Origin: Algihabitans albus
GTDB taxonomy: Bacteria; Pseudomonadota; Alphaproteobacteria; Kiloniellales; DSM-21159
Assembly (NCBI RefSeq): GCF_003572205.1
Contig: NZ_QXNY01000010.1
Location: 1-64,000 of the forward strand
Reading direction: 5' to 3'
DNA length: 64,000 nucleotides
Shown: positions 32,551 through 40,720 of the stretch, piece by piece
How positions within the stretch are numbered: position 1 is the first letter of the stretch
Layout of the letters: every line of letters starts with the position of its first letter
Made by a program: the position numbers and the translations under genes
The notes under the pieces: model-generated
Seen by the model: the letters and a program-made list of their open reading frames with translations, nothing else
Database searches by the model: none
Told to the model about the DNA's origin: nothing

Positions 32551-33666
32551 TCATGCTTCGGCCACCAGAAGCCTGGTCAGCAGAGGCCGATCGGTTGCGA
32601 CGAGTCGACTGCGGCGAAATCCAGCCTCGGCCAGCAGTGCTTTCAATTCTTCCGGATAACGGGGCCGCCCGCTGCCCATCGCCAGCAGATAGAAGCCGAA
32701 GTAGGCGGCACCGGCGGGCTCCGCGCCAGGCGCACCGCTCATCGGCTCGGCCAGCAGCAGGCGGCCGCCTTCGGGCAACGCCATGCGCACCGACCGCAAG
32801 AGGGCCAGCGCCGCTTCGTCGTCATGATCGTGAACGATGCGGAGCAGAGAGATGACGTCGGCGCCACCCGGCAGCGGATCGCCATGGAAGTCACCGCCGG
32901 TCGCCGCGGCGCGCGCGCCCAACCCCGCCATCGCAAAAGCCGACTCGGCGCGGGCCGCCACCGCCGGCAGGTCGAAAAGACGCAGATGCAGTTGCGGCCA
33001 GCGCCGCGCCGCAGCCAGCAGGAAGGTCCCCTGCCCGCCGCCGACATCCATCAGACAGCGATGACGCGCCAGCGGATAGGCGTTCAGCACCTCCTTGGCG
33101 ATCATCGCTTGGGAGGCGGACATCAGGTCGGAGTAACCGGTCACCCCCGGGGGCGCCACCTCTTCCGGAGCGGGATTTCCGGCGTAGGCCCAGAAGCGCT
33201 GCAGGCGGGTTTCGCCGACCTCGCCGCGCAACAAGGCGACGGGGTCCGCCAAATCCTCGTAGAGCAGGGCGTGATGCGCGACCATCTCGGCGACCCCGCC
33301 GTTGCCGAGCAGAGCCGCGCCGTGCGGCCCCAGGCCATAGCTTCCGGCGCTGCGCTTCTGAACCAGCTTCAGGGCCACCGCCGCTTCGAGCAGACGATAG
33401 GTCTGTGCCTCGCTCAGGGCGAGTCTCGGCGCCAACTGGGCGACGGTCTGCGGCGCATCAGCCAGCTTCTCGAACAGCTGCAGGCGCACGCAGGCCAGCA
33501 GGATTTGCGAGTAGATGAAGCCGCCGCAGAGGTCGAACAGCGCGGCAGCCCGGCGCCGTGCGATCGGTCGCGTCAGAGGAAAGGTCGCTGCCCAGCGCTG
33601 AAACCTGGGGCTGGACAGGAGCCGATCGCGCCACTCCAGCCAACGGTCGTGCAGGGTCGGCCTCAT
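32551..33666 (-). CDS. crtF: demethylspheroidene O-methyltransferase
   Basis: SAM-dependent O-methyltransferase (371 aa from the ATG at 33666) that methylates the C1 hydroxyl of acyclic carotenoids, the last step to spirilloxanthin or spheroidene. Motifs: SSPRFQRWAATFPLTRPIARR and LFDLCGGFIYSQILLACVR in the N-terminal dimerisation part, then the SAM loop MDVGGGQGTFLLAAARRW and RIVHDHDDEAALALL. A TTG at 33735 overlapping the crtE stop would extend it by 23 residues. It lies just before the bchC promoter. Confidence 0.93.
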   Translation of the reverse strand: MRPTLHDRWLEWRDRLLSSPRFQRWAATFPLTRPIARRRAAALFDLCGGFIYSQILLACVRLQLFEKLADAPQTVAQLAPRLALSEAQTYRLLEAAVALKLVQKRSAGSYGLGPHGAALLGNGGVAEMVAHHALLYEDLADPVALLRGEVGETRLQRFWAYAGNPAPEEVAPPGVTGYSDLMSASQAMIAKEVLNAYPLARHRCLMDVGGGQGTFLLAAARRWPQLHLRLFDLPAVAARAESAFAMAGLGARAAATGGDFHGDPLPGGADVISLLRIVHDHDDEAALALLRSVRMALPEGGRLLLAEPMSGAPGAEPAGAAYFGFYLLAMGSGRPRYPEELKALLAEAGFRRSRLVATDRPLLTRLLVAEA

Positions 33667-33727
33667 GCCACCGGTCTCGCCGGTGCGGGACAGCCCCGCC
33701 GGATCGCTTTCGCGTGGCTGGGCGACT

Positions 33728-34600
33728 TCAGGCAACGCTCGCCCGGACCAAGTGCTTCGGCGTCAGCCGCTTGGCCTGAAGCAGCACCAACTGTCTCAGT
33801 TCTTCGGCACCGGGAGCAGCGGGAATCGAGTCGACCGCTTCCTCCAAAAGCTGTTGAAGGCGAACACAAGCGCCCTCCAAGCCGAACTCCGCGACAGCGG
33901 TCGGGCGGCCCAAGGCCTCGTCCTGACCGGCCGGCTTGCCCAGTTCCTCCGGCGTACAAAGCGCGTCGCGCAGATCGTCGGCAACCTGATAGGCCTCGCC
34001 CAGCCGGTCGCCCAGAGTGCGCCAGGGACCCGGGTCGGCACCTGCCGAAACCGCGCCGGCCACACTGGCGGCGACAAAGAGCGCACCCGTCTTGGCACGC
34101 TGATACCGGCCAAGATCGGGATTGGGTTCGCTCTCCCACGCCTGGCCCCCGATCAGGCCACTGGGCGTACCGACGGAGCGCGCCACCGTCACCGTCAGCG
34201 CGGGCAGCCGTTGGGGCATCGCGGCGCCCGCCAGCGCCAGGCATTCGAAGGCCATCACGATCAGAGCATCGCCGACCAAGACTCCGAGCGCTTCGCCGTA
34301 GACGGCATGAACCGTCGGTTTGCCCCGGCGGAGATCGGCATCGTCGAAACAAGGCAGGTCGTCATGCACCAACGAGGCGCAGTGCAACAACTCGACCGCA
34401 GCGGCCGCCGAATCGCTCATGGCCGGCGTATCGTCGCCGCAGGCCCTGGCGACCGCGAGACAGAGCTGCGGTCGGACCCGCGCGCCACCGGGAAAGACGG
34501 CGTAGCGTATGGCCGCCGCCAGCTTCGGAGGTGCCGTAGAGACCTCCGCGCGCGCCACGGCCCCGTTCAAGGCCTGTTCGATTCGCGTGGCAGCATCCAT
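33728..34600 (-). CDS. crtE: geranylgeranyl diphosphate synthase
   Basis: Trans-isoprenyl diphosphate synthase (290 aa) supplying GGPP for both carotenoids and the bacteriochlorophyll tail. First Asp-rich motif LVHDDLPCFDDADLRRGKPT near residue 80; second YQVADDLRD near 207; GGQAWESEP between. GGAGG lies just before the ATG. Promoter with paired PpsR operators is shared with divergent crtD. Confidence 0.93.
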   Translation of the reverse strand: MDAATRIEQALNGAVARAEVSTAPPKLAAAIRYAVFPGGARVRPQLCLAVARACGDDTPAMSDSAAAAVELLHCASLVHDDLPCFDDADLRRGKPTVHAVYGEALGVLVGDALIVMAFECLALAGAAMPQRLPALTVTVARSVGTPSGLIGGQAWESEPNPDLGRYQRAKTGALFVAASVAGAVSAGADPGPWRTLGDRLGEAYQVADDLRDALCTPEELGKPAGQDEALGRPTAVAEFGLEGACVRLQQLLEEAVDSIPAAPGAEELRQLVLLQAKRLTPKHLVRASVA

Positions 34601-34627
34601 TGCAGCCTCCTCCGCACAAAAGATGCA

Positions 34628-34671
34628 TGTAAGGCTAACTTGTCATTTCTAACTGTCAAGTTTGTTGTACA
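34628..34671. promoter_or_regulatory. crtE / crtD divergent promoter with paired PpsR operators at 26-bp pitch
   Basis: Operator at 34654-34671 is a perfect TGT-CAAGTTTGTTGT-ACA; the second at 34628-34645 is TGT-AAGGCTAACTTG-TCA, one mismatch, 26 bp away. For crtE (minus strand) the -35 TTGACA (34659-34654) ends the first operator, and a TAGCCT -10 (34637-34632) lies in the second with a 16-bp spacer. No equally good promoter is seen for crtD on the plus strand. Confidence 0.72.
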
Positions 34672-34717
34672 GTTTCGATGCCTCTTTCTCGAACGAGCTG
34701 GCAGGAGTCTTTGACAG

Positions 34718-36304
34718 ATGCCTATTCCCGATCCAGCCGCAGCGGAGCGCGTCGTGGTGATCGGCGCCGGCATCGGCGGACTGGCCGCAGCCATCACGGC
34801 GGCAGCACGCGGCTTGCAGGTCACGCTGGTCGAACGAGCGGAGACTCCGGGCGGCAAGATGCGGGAGGTGGCCGCCGGCGGCGCTCTGCTGGACGCCGGC
34901 CCAACGGTCTTCACGATGAAGTGGGTCTTCGACGCGCTCTTCGCGGAAGCCGGAACCAGCCTGGAAGACCACCTCGAACTGGAGCGCGCAGAAACCCTCG
35001 CCCGCCATGGCTGGACCGACGGCAGCCGTCTCGACCTCTTTGCCGATCCAGCCTGCAACGACGACGCCATCGGCGCCTTCGCCGGCGCTTCGGAGGTACC
35101 GCGCTTCCAGGCTTTCCGCCAAGACGCCAGACGGATCTTCGAGACGCTGAAGGACAGCTACATCGCCGCCCAACGTCCCGGCCCGCTGGAACTGACCCGC
35201 CGCGCCGGCATTCCGGACCTGACCGCGATCAAGCCCTTCGCCAGCCTTTGGAGCGCACTTGGCGGTTACTTCCAGGATCCGCGACTGCGTCAACTCTTCG
35301 CCCGTTACGCGACCTATTGCGGCAGTTCCCCCTTCGATGCCCCGGCGACGCTGATGCTGGTCGCGCATGTCGAACTTGAGGGGCTTTGGCGAATCAGAGG
35401 AGGGATGCATCGCCTGGCCAGAGCCATGAGCAGTCTGGCGAGCGACTGCGGCGCGCAGGTGATCTATGGATGCGAAGCCGCGGAGATCCTGGTCGAACGC
35501 GGCCGCACGAGCGGCGTCAGACTGGCGAACGGCGAGGTGCTGCCGGCGGAAAGCGTGATCTTCAACGGCGACGCGGCCGCGCTCTCGACCGGCCTCTTGG
35601 GGCGCGCGGCAGGGCGCGCCGTGCCTGGAATGCCGGTCGACAAACGCTCCCTCTCCGCCATCGTCTGGACCTTGCTGGGACGGCCGGCCGGCTTTCCGCT
35701 CCAGCATCACAACGTCTTCTTCTCCGACGCCTACCGGGCCGAATTCGATGCCGTCTTCAGACAGGATCGCCTGCCCGACGAGCCGACCGTCTACCTCTGC
35801 GCCCAAGATCGGGACGAGGATGACCGGGGCGAGGACAGGTCCCGCCCGGACGGCGACGAGCGCCTCTATCTGCTGGTCAACGCGCCGCCGCGCGGCGATC
35901 GCCATCCCCTGAATTCAGAGGAGATTGAACAATGCGCGGAGCGAGCTTTCGCCCTGCTGCGCCGCTGCGGCCTGGAGATCGAGCCACGGCCGGACACGAT
36001 GCAGGCGACGACGCCGAACGACTTCCATCGGCTGTTCCCGGCGACGGGCGGAGCGCTCTACGGCCGCGCCTCGCACGGCTGGACCGCGAGCTTCCAACGG
36101 GCGGGCGCACGCTCGAAGCTGCCGGGTCTCTACCTGGCGGGGGGCAGCGTACATCCCGGTCCGGGAGTCCCGATGGCGGCACTGTCGGGCCGGCTGGCGG
36201 TGGAGCGCCTGCTGGCGGACTCGACTTCGCGACGCCGGTCGTTCCGGGCGGGTATCGCTGGTGGTATCTGGACGCGCTCAGCGACGACGGGCGCCACGGA
36301 CTGA
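34718..36304 (+). CDS. crtD: 1-hydroxycarotenoid 3,4-desaturase (methoxyneurosporene dehydrogenase)
   Basis: CrtI-type FAD desaturase (528 aa) that introduces the 3,4 double bond after CrtC hydration. N-terminal dinucleotide motif VVVIGAGIGGLAAAITAAAR, then GGKMREV and LDAGPTVFTMKWVFD. The C-terminal signature LYLAGGSVHPGPGVPMAALS is present near residue 475. The frame continues about 27 codons past the usual family end (VERLLAD) and overlaps crtC out of frame for 373 nt. AGGAG lies 10 nt before the ATG. Confidence 0.9.
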   Translation: MPIPDPAAAERVVVIGAGIGGLAAAITAAARGLQVTLVERAETPGGKMREVAAGGALLDAGPTVFTMKWVFDALFAEAGTSLEDHLELERAETLARHGWTDGSRLDLFADPACNDDAIGAFAGASEVPRFQAFRQDARRIFETLKDSYIAAQRPGPLELTRRAGIPDLTAIKPFASLWSALGGYFQDPRLRQLFARYATYCGSSPFDAPATLMLVAHVELEGLWRIRGGMHRLARAMSSLASDCGAQVIYGCEAAEILVERGRTSGVRLANGEVLPAESVIFNGDAAALSTGLLGRAAGRAVPGMPVDKRSLSAIVWTLLGRPAGFPLQHHNVFFSDAYRAEFDAVFRQDRLPDEPTVYLCAQDRDEDDRGEDRSRPDGDERLYLLVNAPPRGDRHPLNSEEIEQCAERAFALLRRCGLEIEPRPDTMQATTPNDFHRLFPATGGALYGRASHGWTASFQRAGARSKLPGLYLAGGSVHPGPGVPMAALSGRLAVERLLADSTSRRRSFRAGIAGGIWTRSATTGATD

Positions 36305-37131
36305 CGATCATCGCCTTCGTCGGCAGCGTCTTCTCGCCCTACTACGCCTGGGCGGGACGCCGGGAGCCGGAGAACCATGTCTGCCTGAACGTCGCGCTTT
36401 ACGGTCCCCGCGCGCGCTGGGCCATGACGGAACGCGGGCGCCCCGCGCTCGAACGCAGCGCAAGCCGTCTGTCCATCGGTCCCTCTGCGCTCCGTTGGGA
36501 CGGCAGTGCCCTGACCGTCGAGATCGACGAGATCGCCGTTCCCCTCCCGCGCCGGGTCCGGGGCCGCGTGCGGCTGCTCCCCGAAGCCTTGACCGAACGA
36601 AGTTTCGTCCTGGACGGCAAGGAACGCCACCGCTGGTGGCCGCTTGCACCCGTCAGCCGGATCGAGGTGGAACTGGACAGTCCGGATCTCCACTGGTCCG
36701 GTCCCGCGTATCTGGACAGCAACGGCGGTGAGGAACCGCTGGAGACCGGTTTTCGCTTCTGGGCCTGGTCCCGCGCGGCGCATGACGAAGGCACGACCAT
36801 CGCCTATGACGCACAACGCCGCGACGGCAGCGAGGTTTCGCTCGGCCTCGATTTCGATCGGCGCGGGGAGGTCGCGGAGATCGAACTCCCGCCCCAAACC
36901 GCCCTGCGATCCGGCCTATGGGGCGTGCGCAGGCCCGCGCGCGGCGACCGAGGAGAGGTTCGACTCGTGCGGACCTTCGAAGACGCGCCCTTCTATACCC
37001 GCTCGCAGCTCACCGGCCGGCTCTGCAGCCGCGAGGTCGAGGCGGTACACGAGAGTCTCGATCTCGACCGCTTCGCCAATCCGCTGATCAAGCTGATGCT
37101 GCCGTTTCGCATGCCGCGCAGGCCCGGATAG
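35932..37131 (+). CDS. crtC: acyclic carotenoid 1,2-hydratase (hydroxyneurosporene synthase)
   Basis: Hydrates the terminal double bond of acyclic carotenoids before CrtD and CrtF act. Recognisable homology starts at FATPVVPGGYRWWYLDALSD (residue 99, about nt 36226), with GSVFSPYYAWAGR, CLNVALYGPRARWAMTERG and DLHWSGPAYLDSNGGEEPLE following and YTRSQLTGRLCSREVEAVHE near the end. No ATG, GTG or TTG exists in this frame between 35932 and that region. The ATG at 35932 has a strong AGAGGAG 8 nt upstream, but gives a 98-residue Gly/Arg/Ala-rich leader wholly inside crtD. The start is therefore uncertain; the gene assignment is firm. Confidence 0.85.
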   Translation: MRGASFRPAAPLRPGDRATAGHDAGDDAERLPSAVPGDGRSALRPRLARLDRELPTGGRTLEAAGSLPGGGQRTSRSGSPDGGTVGPAGGGAPAGGLDFATPVVPGGYRWWYLDALSDDGRHGLTIIAFVGSVFSPYYAWAGRREPENHVCLNVALYGPRARWAMTERGRPALERSASRLSIGPSALRWDGSALTVEIDEIAVPLPRRVRGRVRLLPEALTERSFVLDGKERHRWWPLAPVSRIEVELDSPDLHWSGPAYLDSNGGEEPLETGFRFWAWSRAAHDEGTTIAYDAQRRDGSEVSLGLDFDRRGEVAEIELPPQTALRSGLWGVRRPARGDRGEVRLVRTFEDAPFYTRSQLTGRLCSREVEAVHESLDLDRFANPLIKLMLPFRMPRRPG

Positions 37132-37214
37132 AGCAGGATCGCCCTAGATGGACTCGCTCTGGCGATCCCACCTAGGGCGTGACTCCTACTCTCACCATCA
37201 GGTGAGAGGGCGAT
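37129..37214. repeat. intergenic palindromic repeat, copy A (crtC / small ORF 3' ends)
   Basis: Between the convergent ends of crtC and the 58-codon ORF. It begins TAGAGC (sharing the crtC stop), contains interleaved stems CGCCCTAG/CTAGGGCG and GATCGCC/GGCGATC, and ends with a perfect 8-bp hairpin CTCTCACC-ATCA-GGTGAGAG (37189-37208). The 26-nt core 37189-37214 matches 52077-52102 at 25 positions. Likely a dispersed REP-type element that may double as a terminator. Confidence 0.65.
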
Positions 37215-37215
37215 G

Positions 37216-37392
37216 TCAGGATTGAGTCCGGCTGCCGCCGTCTCCGTCTGACGTCCGGAGTTGCTCGGCCTTCTTCTCGGCTTCGCGCTTCTGCTTGTGC
37301 TTCTTCAATTGATACAGCTCCCAGAAGCCCCACGCGAAGACCAGGCCCGGGAGCAGAATCAGCTCCAACAGCTTCAGTCCCGCGCCGCTCAT
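37216..37392 (-). CDS. small one-helix membrane protein downstream of tspO2 (58 aa)
   Basis: A 58-codon frame (MSGAGLKLLELILLPGL...) starts 3 nt after the tspO2 stop. It has a hydrophobic helix at residues 8-27 ending in FAWGFWELYQL, then a strongly charged coiled tail (KKHKQKREAEKKAEQ) and a polar C-terminus. Topology looks N-out with a cytoplasmic basic tail. Similar short unannotated membrane proteins are, to my recollection, found next to tspO/crtC in other photosynthesis clusters, but no function is known. It is too short for most gene callers. Confidence 0.7.
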   Translation of the reverse strand: MSGAGLKLLELILLPGLVFAWGFWELYQLKKHKQKREAEKKAEQLRTSDGDGGSRTQS

Positions 37393-37395
37393 GTC

Positions 37396-37893
37396 TCAAG
37401 CCTCCGCTTGCCGGGTGGCTGCCGGATTGAGCTGCACCATCCTGTAGTTCAGCGTGAAGGCCAGAGCGGACCAGCAAAGATAGGGGACGAGAAGCAGGGC
37501 CGCCCTGGTATCGAACTGAGCGAAGACCGCGATGTTCGCGGCGACGGCCAACCAAAGAAGGCCGGCGTCGTAGAGCGCGAGACGCATGTTCCGCAGCCCG
37601 AAGAAGGCCGCGGACCAAAAGGCGTTGAATGCGAGCTGAAGCAGATAGACGACCACGGCCAGGGCCTCGAACCCGACCTTCTGCCAGACCAGCCAGCCGG
37701 CGAAGGCGTTCATACCGTAGAGCACCATCCAGACCGGGCCGAACAGCCAGTTCGGCGGGACCCAGCTCGGCTTGCGCAAGTCCTTGTACCAAGCCCCCGG
37801 CTTGAAGAAGGCTCCGCTCATCGCCACCAGGAAATTCGCCGCGACGAAGCCCAGGAGAGCAAGGTTCACAGGGTTGGTCAGCGTCTCGATCAC
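37396..37893 (-). CDS. tspO: TspO/MBR family tryptophan-rich sensory protein, copy 2 (canonical)
   Basis: Five-helix membrane protein (165 aa) with the standard TspO signature: WYKDLRKPSWVPPNWLFGPVW at residues about 35-55, LQLAFNAFWSAAFFG, and LLLVPYLCWSALAFTLNYRM. In Rhodobacter, tspO lies at this same place (between crtB and crtC) and modulates pigment gene expression, probably by affecting tetrapyrrole export. Start is GTG (MIETLTNPVNLALLG). It follows crtB by 105 nt. Paralogue of the divergent copy at 21897-22394, of equal length. Confidence 0.93.
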   Translation of the reverse strand: MIETLTNPVNLALLGFVAANFLVAMSGAFFKPGAWYKDLRKPSWVPPNWLFGPVWMVLYGMNAFAGWLVWQKVGFEALAVVVYLLQLAFNAFWSAAFFGLRNMRLALYDAGLLWLAVAANIAVFAQFDTRAALLLVPYLCWSALAFTLNYRMVQLNPAATRQAEA

Positions 37894-37998
37894 TGTGTGT
37901 CCAGCGTACGACTGTAAAATCGGCCAACGCTAGACTTGGGAAAGAAAGCGCTGGCTGCAAGCCATCTTACCGTTCGGGCGTGGGATTGCCGATCGGCG

Positions 37999-39120
37999 TC
38001 AGCCTTGACCTGCCGCCTCCACGGAGCCAGACGACGCCGCAGCCGCCGCCTGTCCCTCTCGCTCGCGCTCCTCGAGCCGCCCCAGAATCTCGAGGCCGGC
38101 TCCGATGTTCGCCCCCAGGTGCCACCAGGGGTTCTGCGCACCGACCGAACGGCGCCGCAGCGGCGCACCGGCAACGGCTTCGACAAGGTAACCCGCCTCC
38201 GCCAGGGGCGCGCAGTTCGGCGCGTTGGTCGGCGCTGCCGACGATGCCAAGGCACGCCAGAGCAAGACCTGTTGCCTGCCCCGCGCGACCACGGCGCGCG
38301 ACGAGACCGAATCGTGGCCGCGGCGCGCCACCTCCCGGCCGATCTCGGCGTAAAGATAGCGGGCGGCGTAGATGCCGGGCCGGCAAGCCGCCGGCAAGCC
38401 GGCAATGCCGGGGCCGGCGCGCAGGTAGAGCCCCTCGGCTGCGGCGAGCAACCGCGCGACGATCTCGCCGATCTCCGGCTGAAAACCGGGGGCGGCCAGC
38501 CAGGTTGCAGGATCGATGCCGGCTTCGCGCAACCAGGCCTGAGGGAGATAGAGCCGACCGGCCCGCGCGTCCTCGCCGACGTCGCGCGCGATATTGGTCA
38601 ACTGCATCGCGACGCCCAGGTCGCAAGCGCGGCTGACCGCCTCCGGAGACCGTGCGCCCATCAGCAGCGCCATCATCGCACCGACCGACCCGGCAACCCG
38701 TACCCCATAGGCCAAAACGTCGCTGAAAGTCTCGTAGCTGCGGCCTTGGGCGTCCCAGGCAAAACCCTCGATCAGAGCTTCCGGCAGGACATGGGGGATT
38801 GCGTAGCGCTCGATCACCTCGGTAAAGGCGCGGTCGACCGCCACGTTTTCCGGTCGGCCGTCGTAGACACGTTCCAACCGATCCCGCAGACGCGCGACCG
38901 CGGCCAGACCGCACCCCCCGGCCTGCTCGTCGACCGCATCGTCAGCCAACCGGCAGAAGGCATAGAGCGCGTAGGCCGGCTCGCGCATCCGCGCGGGTAA
39001 CAGCAAAGACGCCAGATAGAAAGACTTCGACCCCTGACGGATCAGACTGCGGCAAGCGGTACGATCGGCTGCCCGCGCCAGCATGGGACGAAAGCCGGGC
39101 TCAGACCAGTGCGGCTGCAT
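37999..39120 (-). CDS. crtB: phytoene synthase
   Basis: Head-to-head condensation of two GGPP to phytoene (373 aa). Squalene/phytoene synthase signature: YALYAFCRLADDAVDEQAG with the first DxxxD site, and MQLTNIARDVGEDARAGRLY with the second. The start MQPHWSEPGFRP has GAGG 9 nt upstream and overlaps the crtI 3' end by 20 nt. The last 30 residues (Glu/Ala-rich) are variable. In the crtI-crtB-tspO2 run. Confidence 0.94.
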   Translation of the reverse strand: MQPHWSEPGFRPMLARAADRTACRSLIRQGSKSFYLASLLLPARMREPAYALYAFCRLADDAVDEQAGGCGLAAVARLRDRLERVYDGRPENVAVDRAFTEVIERYAIPHVLPEALIEGFAWDAQGRSYETFSDVLAYGVRVAGSVGAMMALLMGARSPEAVSRACDLGVAMQLTNIARDVGEDARAGRLYLPQAWLREAGIDPATWLAAPGFQPEIGEIVARLLAAAEGLYLRAGPGIAGLPAACRPGIYAARYLYAEIGREVARRGHDSVSSRAVVARGRQQVLLWRALASSAAPTNAPNCAPLAEAGYLVEAVAGAPLRRRSVGAQNPWWHLGANIGAGLEILGRLEEREREGQAAAAASSGSVEAAGQG

Positions 39121-40654
39121 CGGGAACCACCTCATCGAGAATGCGTGCGGAGGAGAGCACGCCAGGCAAGCCCGCGCCCGGATGAGTTCCGGCACCGACA
39201 ATGTAGAGGCGCTCAATATCTTCGCTGGCGTTGTGCGGCCGGAACCAGGCCGACTGGGTCAGGCGCGGCTCCATACCGAAGCCGGCGCCCTTGTAGCTCA
39301 GAAGCCGGGTCTCGAAGTCGGCCGGAGTCATCATGCGTTGGCTGATCAGCGACGCACTCAAACCCGGCAGCAACGTCGCCTCCAGGTGAGCCTCTATCTT
39401 GCGGCGGTAGGGTTCGGCCGCTTCCGCCCAATCGATTCCGCTATCCAGATGCGGTACGGGCGACAGAACGTAGAAGGCGTCACAGCCCTCCGGGGCCAGC
39501 GAGGGATCGGTCGCCGTGGGACGGTGGAGGTAAAGGCTGAAGTCGTCGCTCAGCCTCTTGTTCCGGAAGATATCGCGGATCAGGCCACGATAGCGCGGGC
39601 CGAGCAGGATCGTGTGGTGCAGCACATCCTCGTAGCGCCGGTCGGTGCCGAAGTACCAGACGAAGAGACCGTTCGAGTAGTTCGCCCGCTCCAGCTTGCG
39701 GTCGCGCCAGCGTTTCCGTGCGGCCTGCGGCAGGAGATGTTTGTAGGTCCAGGCGGTATCCGCATTGGAGACGACGAGATCGGCTGCGACGGTCTCGCCG
39801 CTCTCAAGACGCACGCCAACGGCGCGTTGGCCATCGAGCAGGATTTCCGCAACCTCCGCGTTGCAGCGGATCGCGTTGCCCTGCCCCGCGATCAGGCCCG
39901 CCAGCCCGCGCACCAGCGCGTTGGTGCCGCCCATCGCAAAATGGACGCCCCATTTGCGCTCCAGGTGATTGATCAGGGTGTAGACCGATGTAACAGCGAA
40001 GGGATTGCCCCCGATCAGCAGGGGATGAAAACTGAAGACGACGCGCAGCCTTGGGTCGCGTAGGTATTTCGCCACCATGCCGTAGACAGAGCGATGGCCG
40101 CCGAGCCGCAAGAGGTCCGGCAGAACGCGCAGCATGTCCGACACGCGCGCAAAGGGCACGTGGCCCAATTCCTCGAACCCGATGCGAAAGACCGTTTCGG
40201 TCTCCCGTTGGAAGCGTTCGTAACCCGCCACATCGCCGGGAAAGAAACGCGCAACCTCGGCTCGCATCCGCTCCGGATCGCCGCAATAGTCGAAGTGAGC
40301 GCCGTCGTGGAAGCGGATCCGATAGAAAGGATCCATCGCCTGCAGGGTAACGTCGTCGGCGAAGCGCCTGCCGCAAAGCGCCCAAAGGTCTTCGAACAGA
40401 AAGGGCGCCGTAACGATGGTCGGTCCAGCGTCGAAAACGAAGCCATCTTGACGAAAGGCGTAAGCGCGGCCTCCCGGCGCGTCGAGCTTCTCCAGCACCG
40501 TCACGCGATAACCGCGCGCGCCCAATCGCACGGCGGCCGCGAGGCCGCCGAAGCCACTGCCGATGATCACGGCGTGGGGCCGCCCGTCCCGCCCTTCGTC
40601 CGGCCTGTCGACGGGCAATGCCCCGTCGCGCCCGCTGATATCCATCGCGCGCAT
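39101..40654 (-). CDS. crtI: phytoene desaturase
   Basis: FAD-dependent desaturase (517 aa) converting phytoene to lycopene or neurosporene. N-terminal motif VIIGSGFGGLAAAVRLGARG (about residues 29-48), then DAPGGRAYAF and FDAGPTIVTAPFLFEDLW; C-terminal signature YIVGAGTHPGAGLPGVLSSA. Up to 25 polar residues precede the FAD motif. It is the first gene of a minus-strand unit; its upstream DNA carries paired PpsR-like operators. Confidence 0.95.
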   Translation of the reverse strand: MRAMDISGRDGALPVDRPDEGRDGRPHAVIIGSGFGGLAAAVRLGARGYRVTVLEKLDAPGGRAYAFRQDGFVFDAGPTIVTAPFLFEDLWALCGRRFADDVTLQAMDPFYRIRFHDGAHFDYCGDPERMRAEVARFFPGDVAGYERFQRETETVFRIGFEELGHVPFARVSDMLRVLPDLLRLGGHRSVYGMVAKYLRDPRLRVVFSFHPLLIGGNPFAVTSVYTLINHLERKWGVHFAMGGTNALVRGLAGLIAGQGNAIRCNAEVAEILLDGQRAVGVRLESGETVAADLVVSNADTAWTYKHLLPQAARKRWRDRKLERANYSNGLFVWYFGTDRRYEDVLHHTILLGPRYRGLIRDIFRNKRLSDDFSLYLHRPTATDPSLAPEGCDAFYVLSPVPHLDSGIDWAEAAEPYRRKIEAHLEATLLPGLSASLISQRMMTPADFETRLLSYKGAGFGMEPRLTQSAWFRPHNASEDIERLYIVGAGTHPGAGLPGVLSSARILDEVVPDAAALV

Positions 40655-40676
40655 GACGAAAGCCTAGCAGGCCATT

Positions 40677-40720
40677 CGTCCAGCCGTCACTACATAAAAG
40701 ACCGTCAAGTTAATTTGACA
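40677..40720 (-). promoter_or_regulatory. crtI upstream region with paired PpsR-like operators at 26-bp pitch
   Basis: CGT-CAAGTTAATTTG-ACA (40703-40720, one mismatch, almost perfectly palindromic) overlaps the bchO stop codon. CGT-CCAGCCGTCACT-ACA (40677-40694, one mismatch) follows at exactly 26 bp. On the minus strand the first ends in TTGACG, a fair -35, but the -10 position at 16 bp reads CGGCTG, so the promoter is weak or differently placed. Confidence 0.6.

Noticed and set aside
33667-33735. TTG start for crtF overlapping the crtE stop
   Set aside because: Gives 23 extra residues without family similarity; kept only as an alternative to the ATG at 33666.
36138-36146. Run of six G in crtD as a programmed -1 frameshift site joining crtD to crtC
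   Set aside because: A shift there would remove the conserved CrtD C-terminal signature, which continues in the original frame for about 25 more codons.
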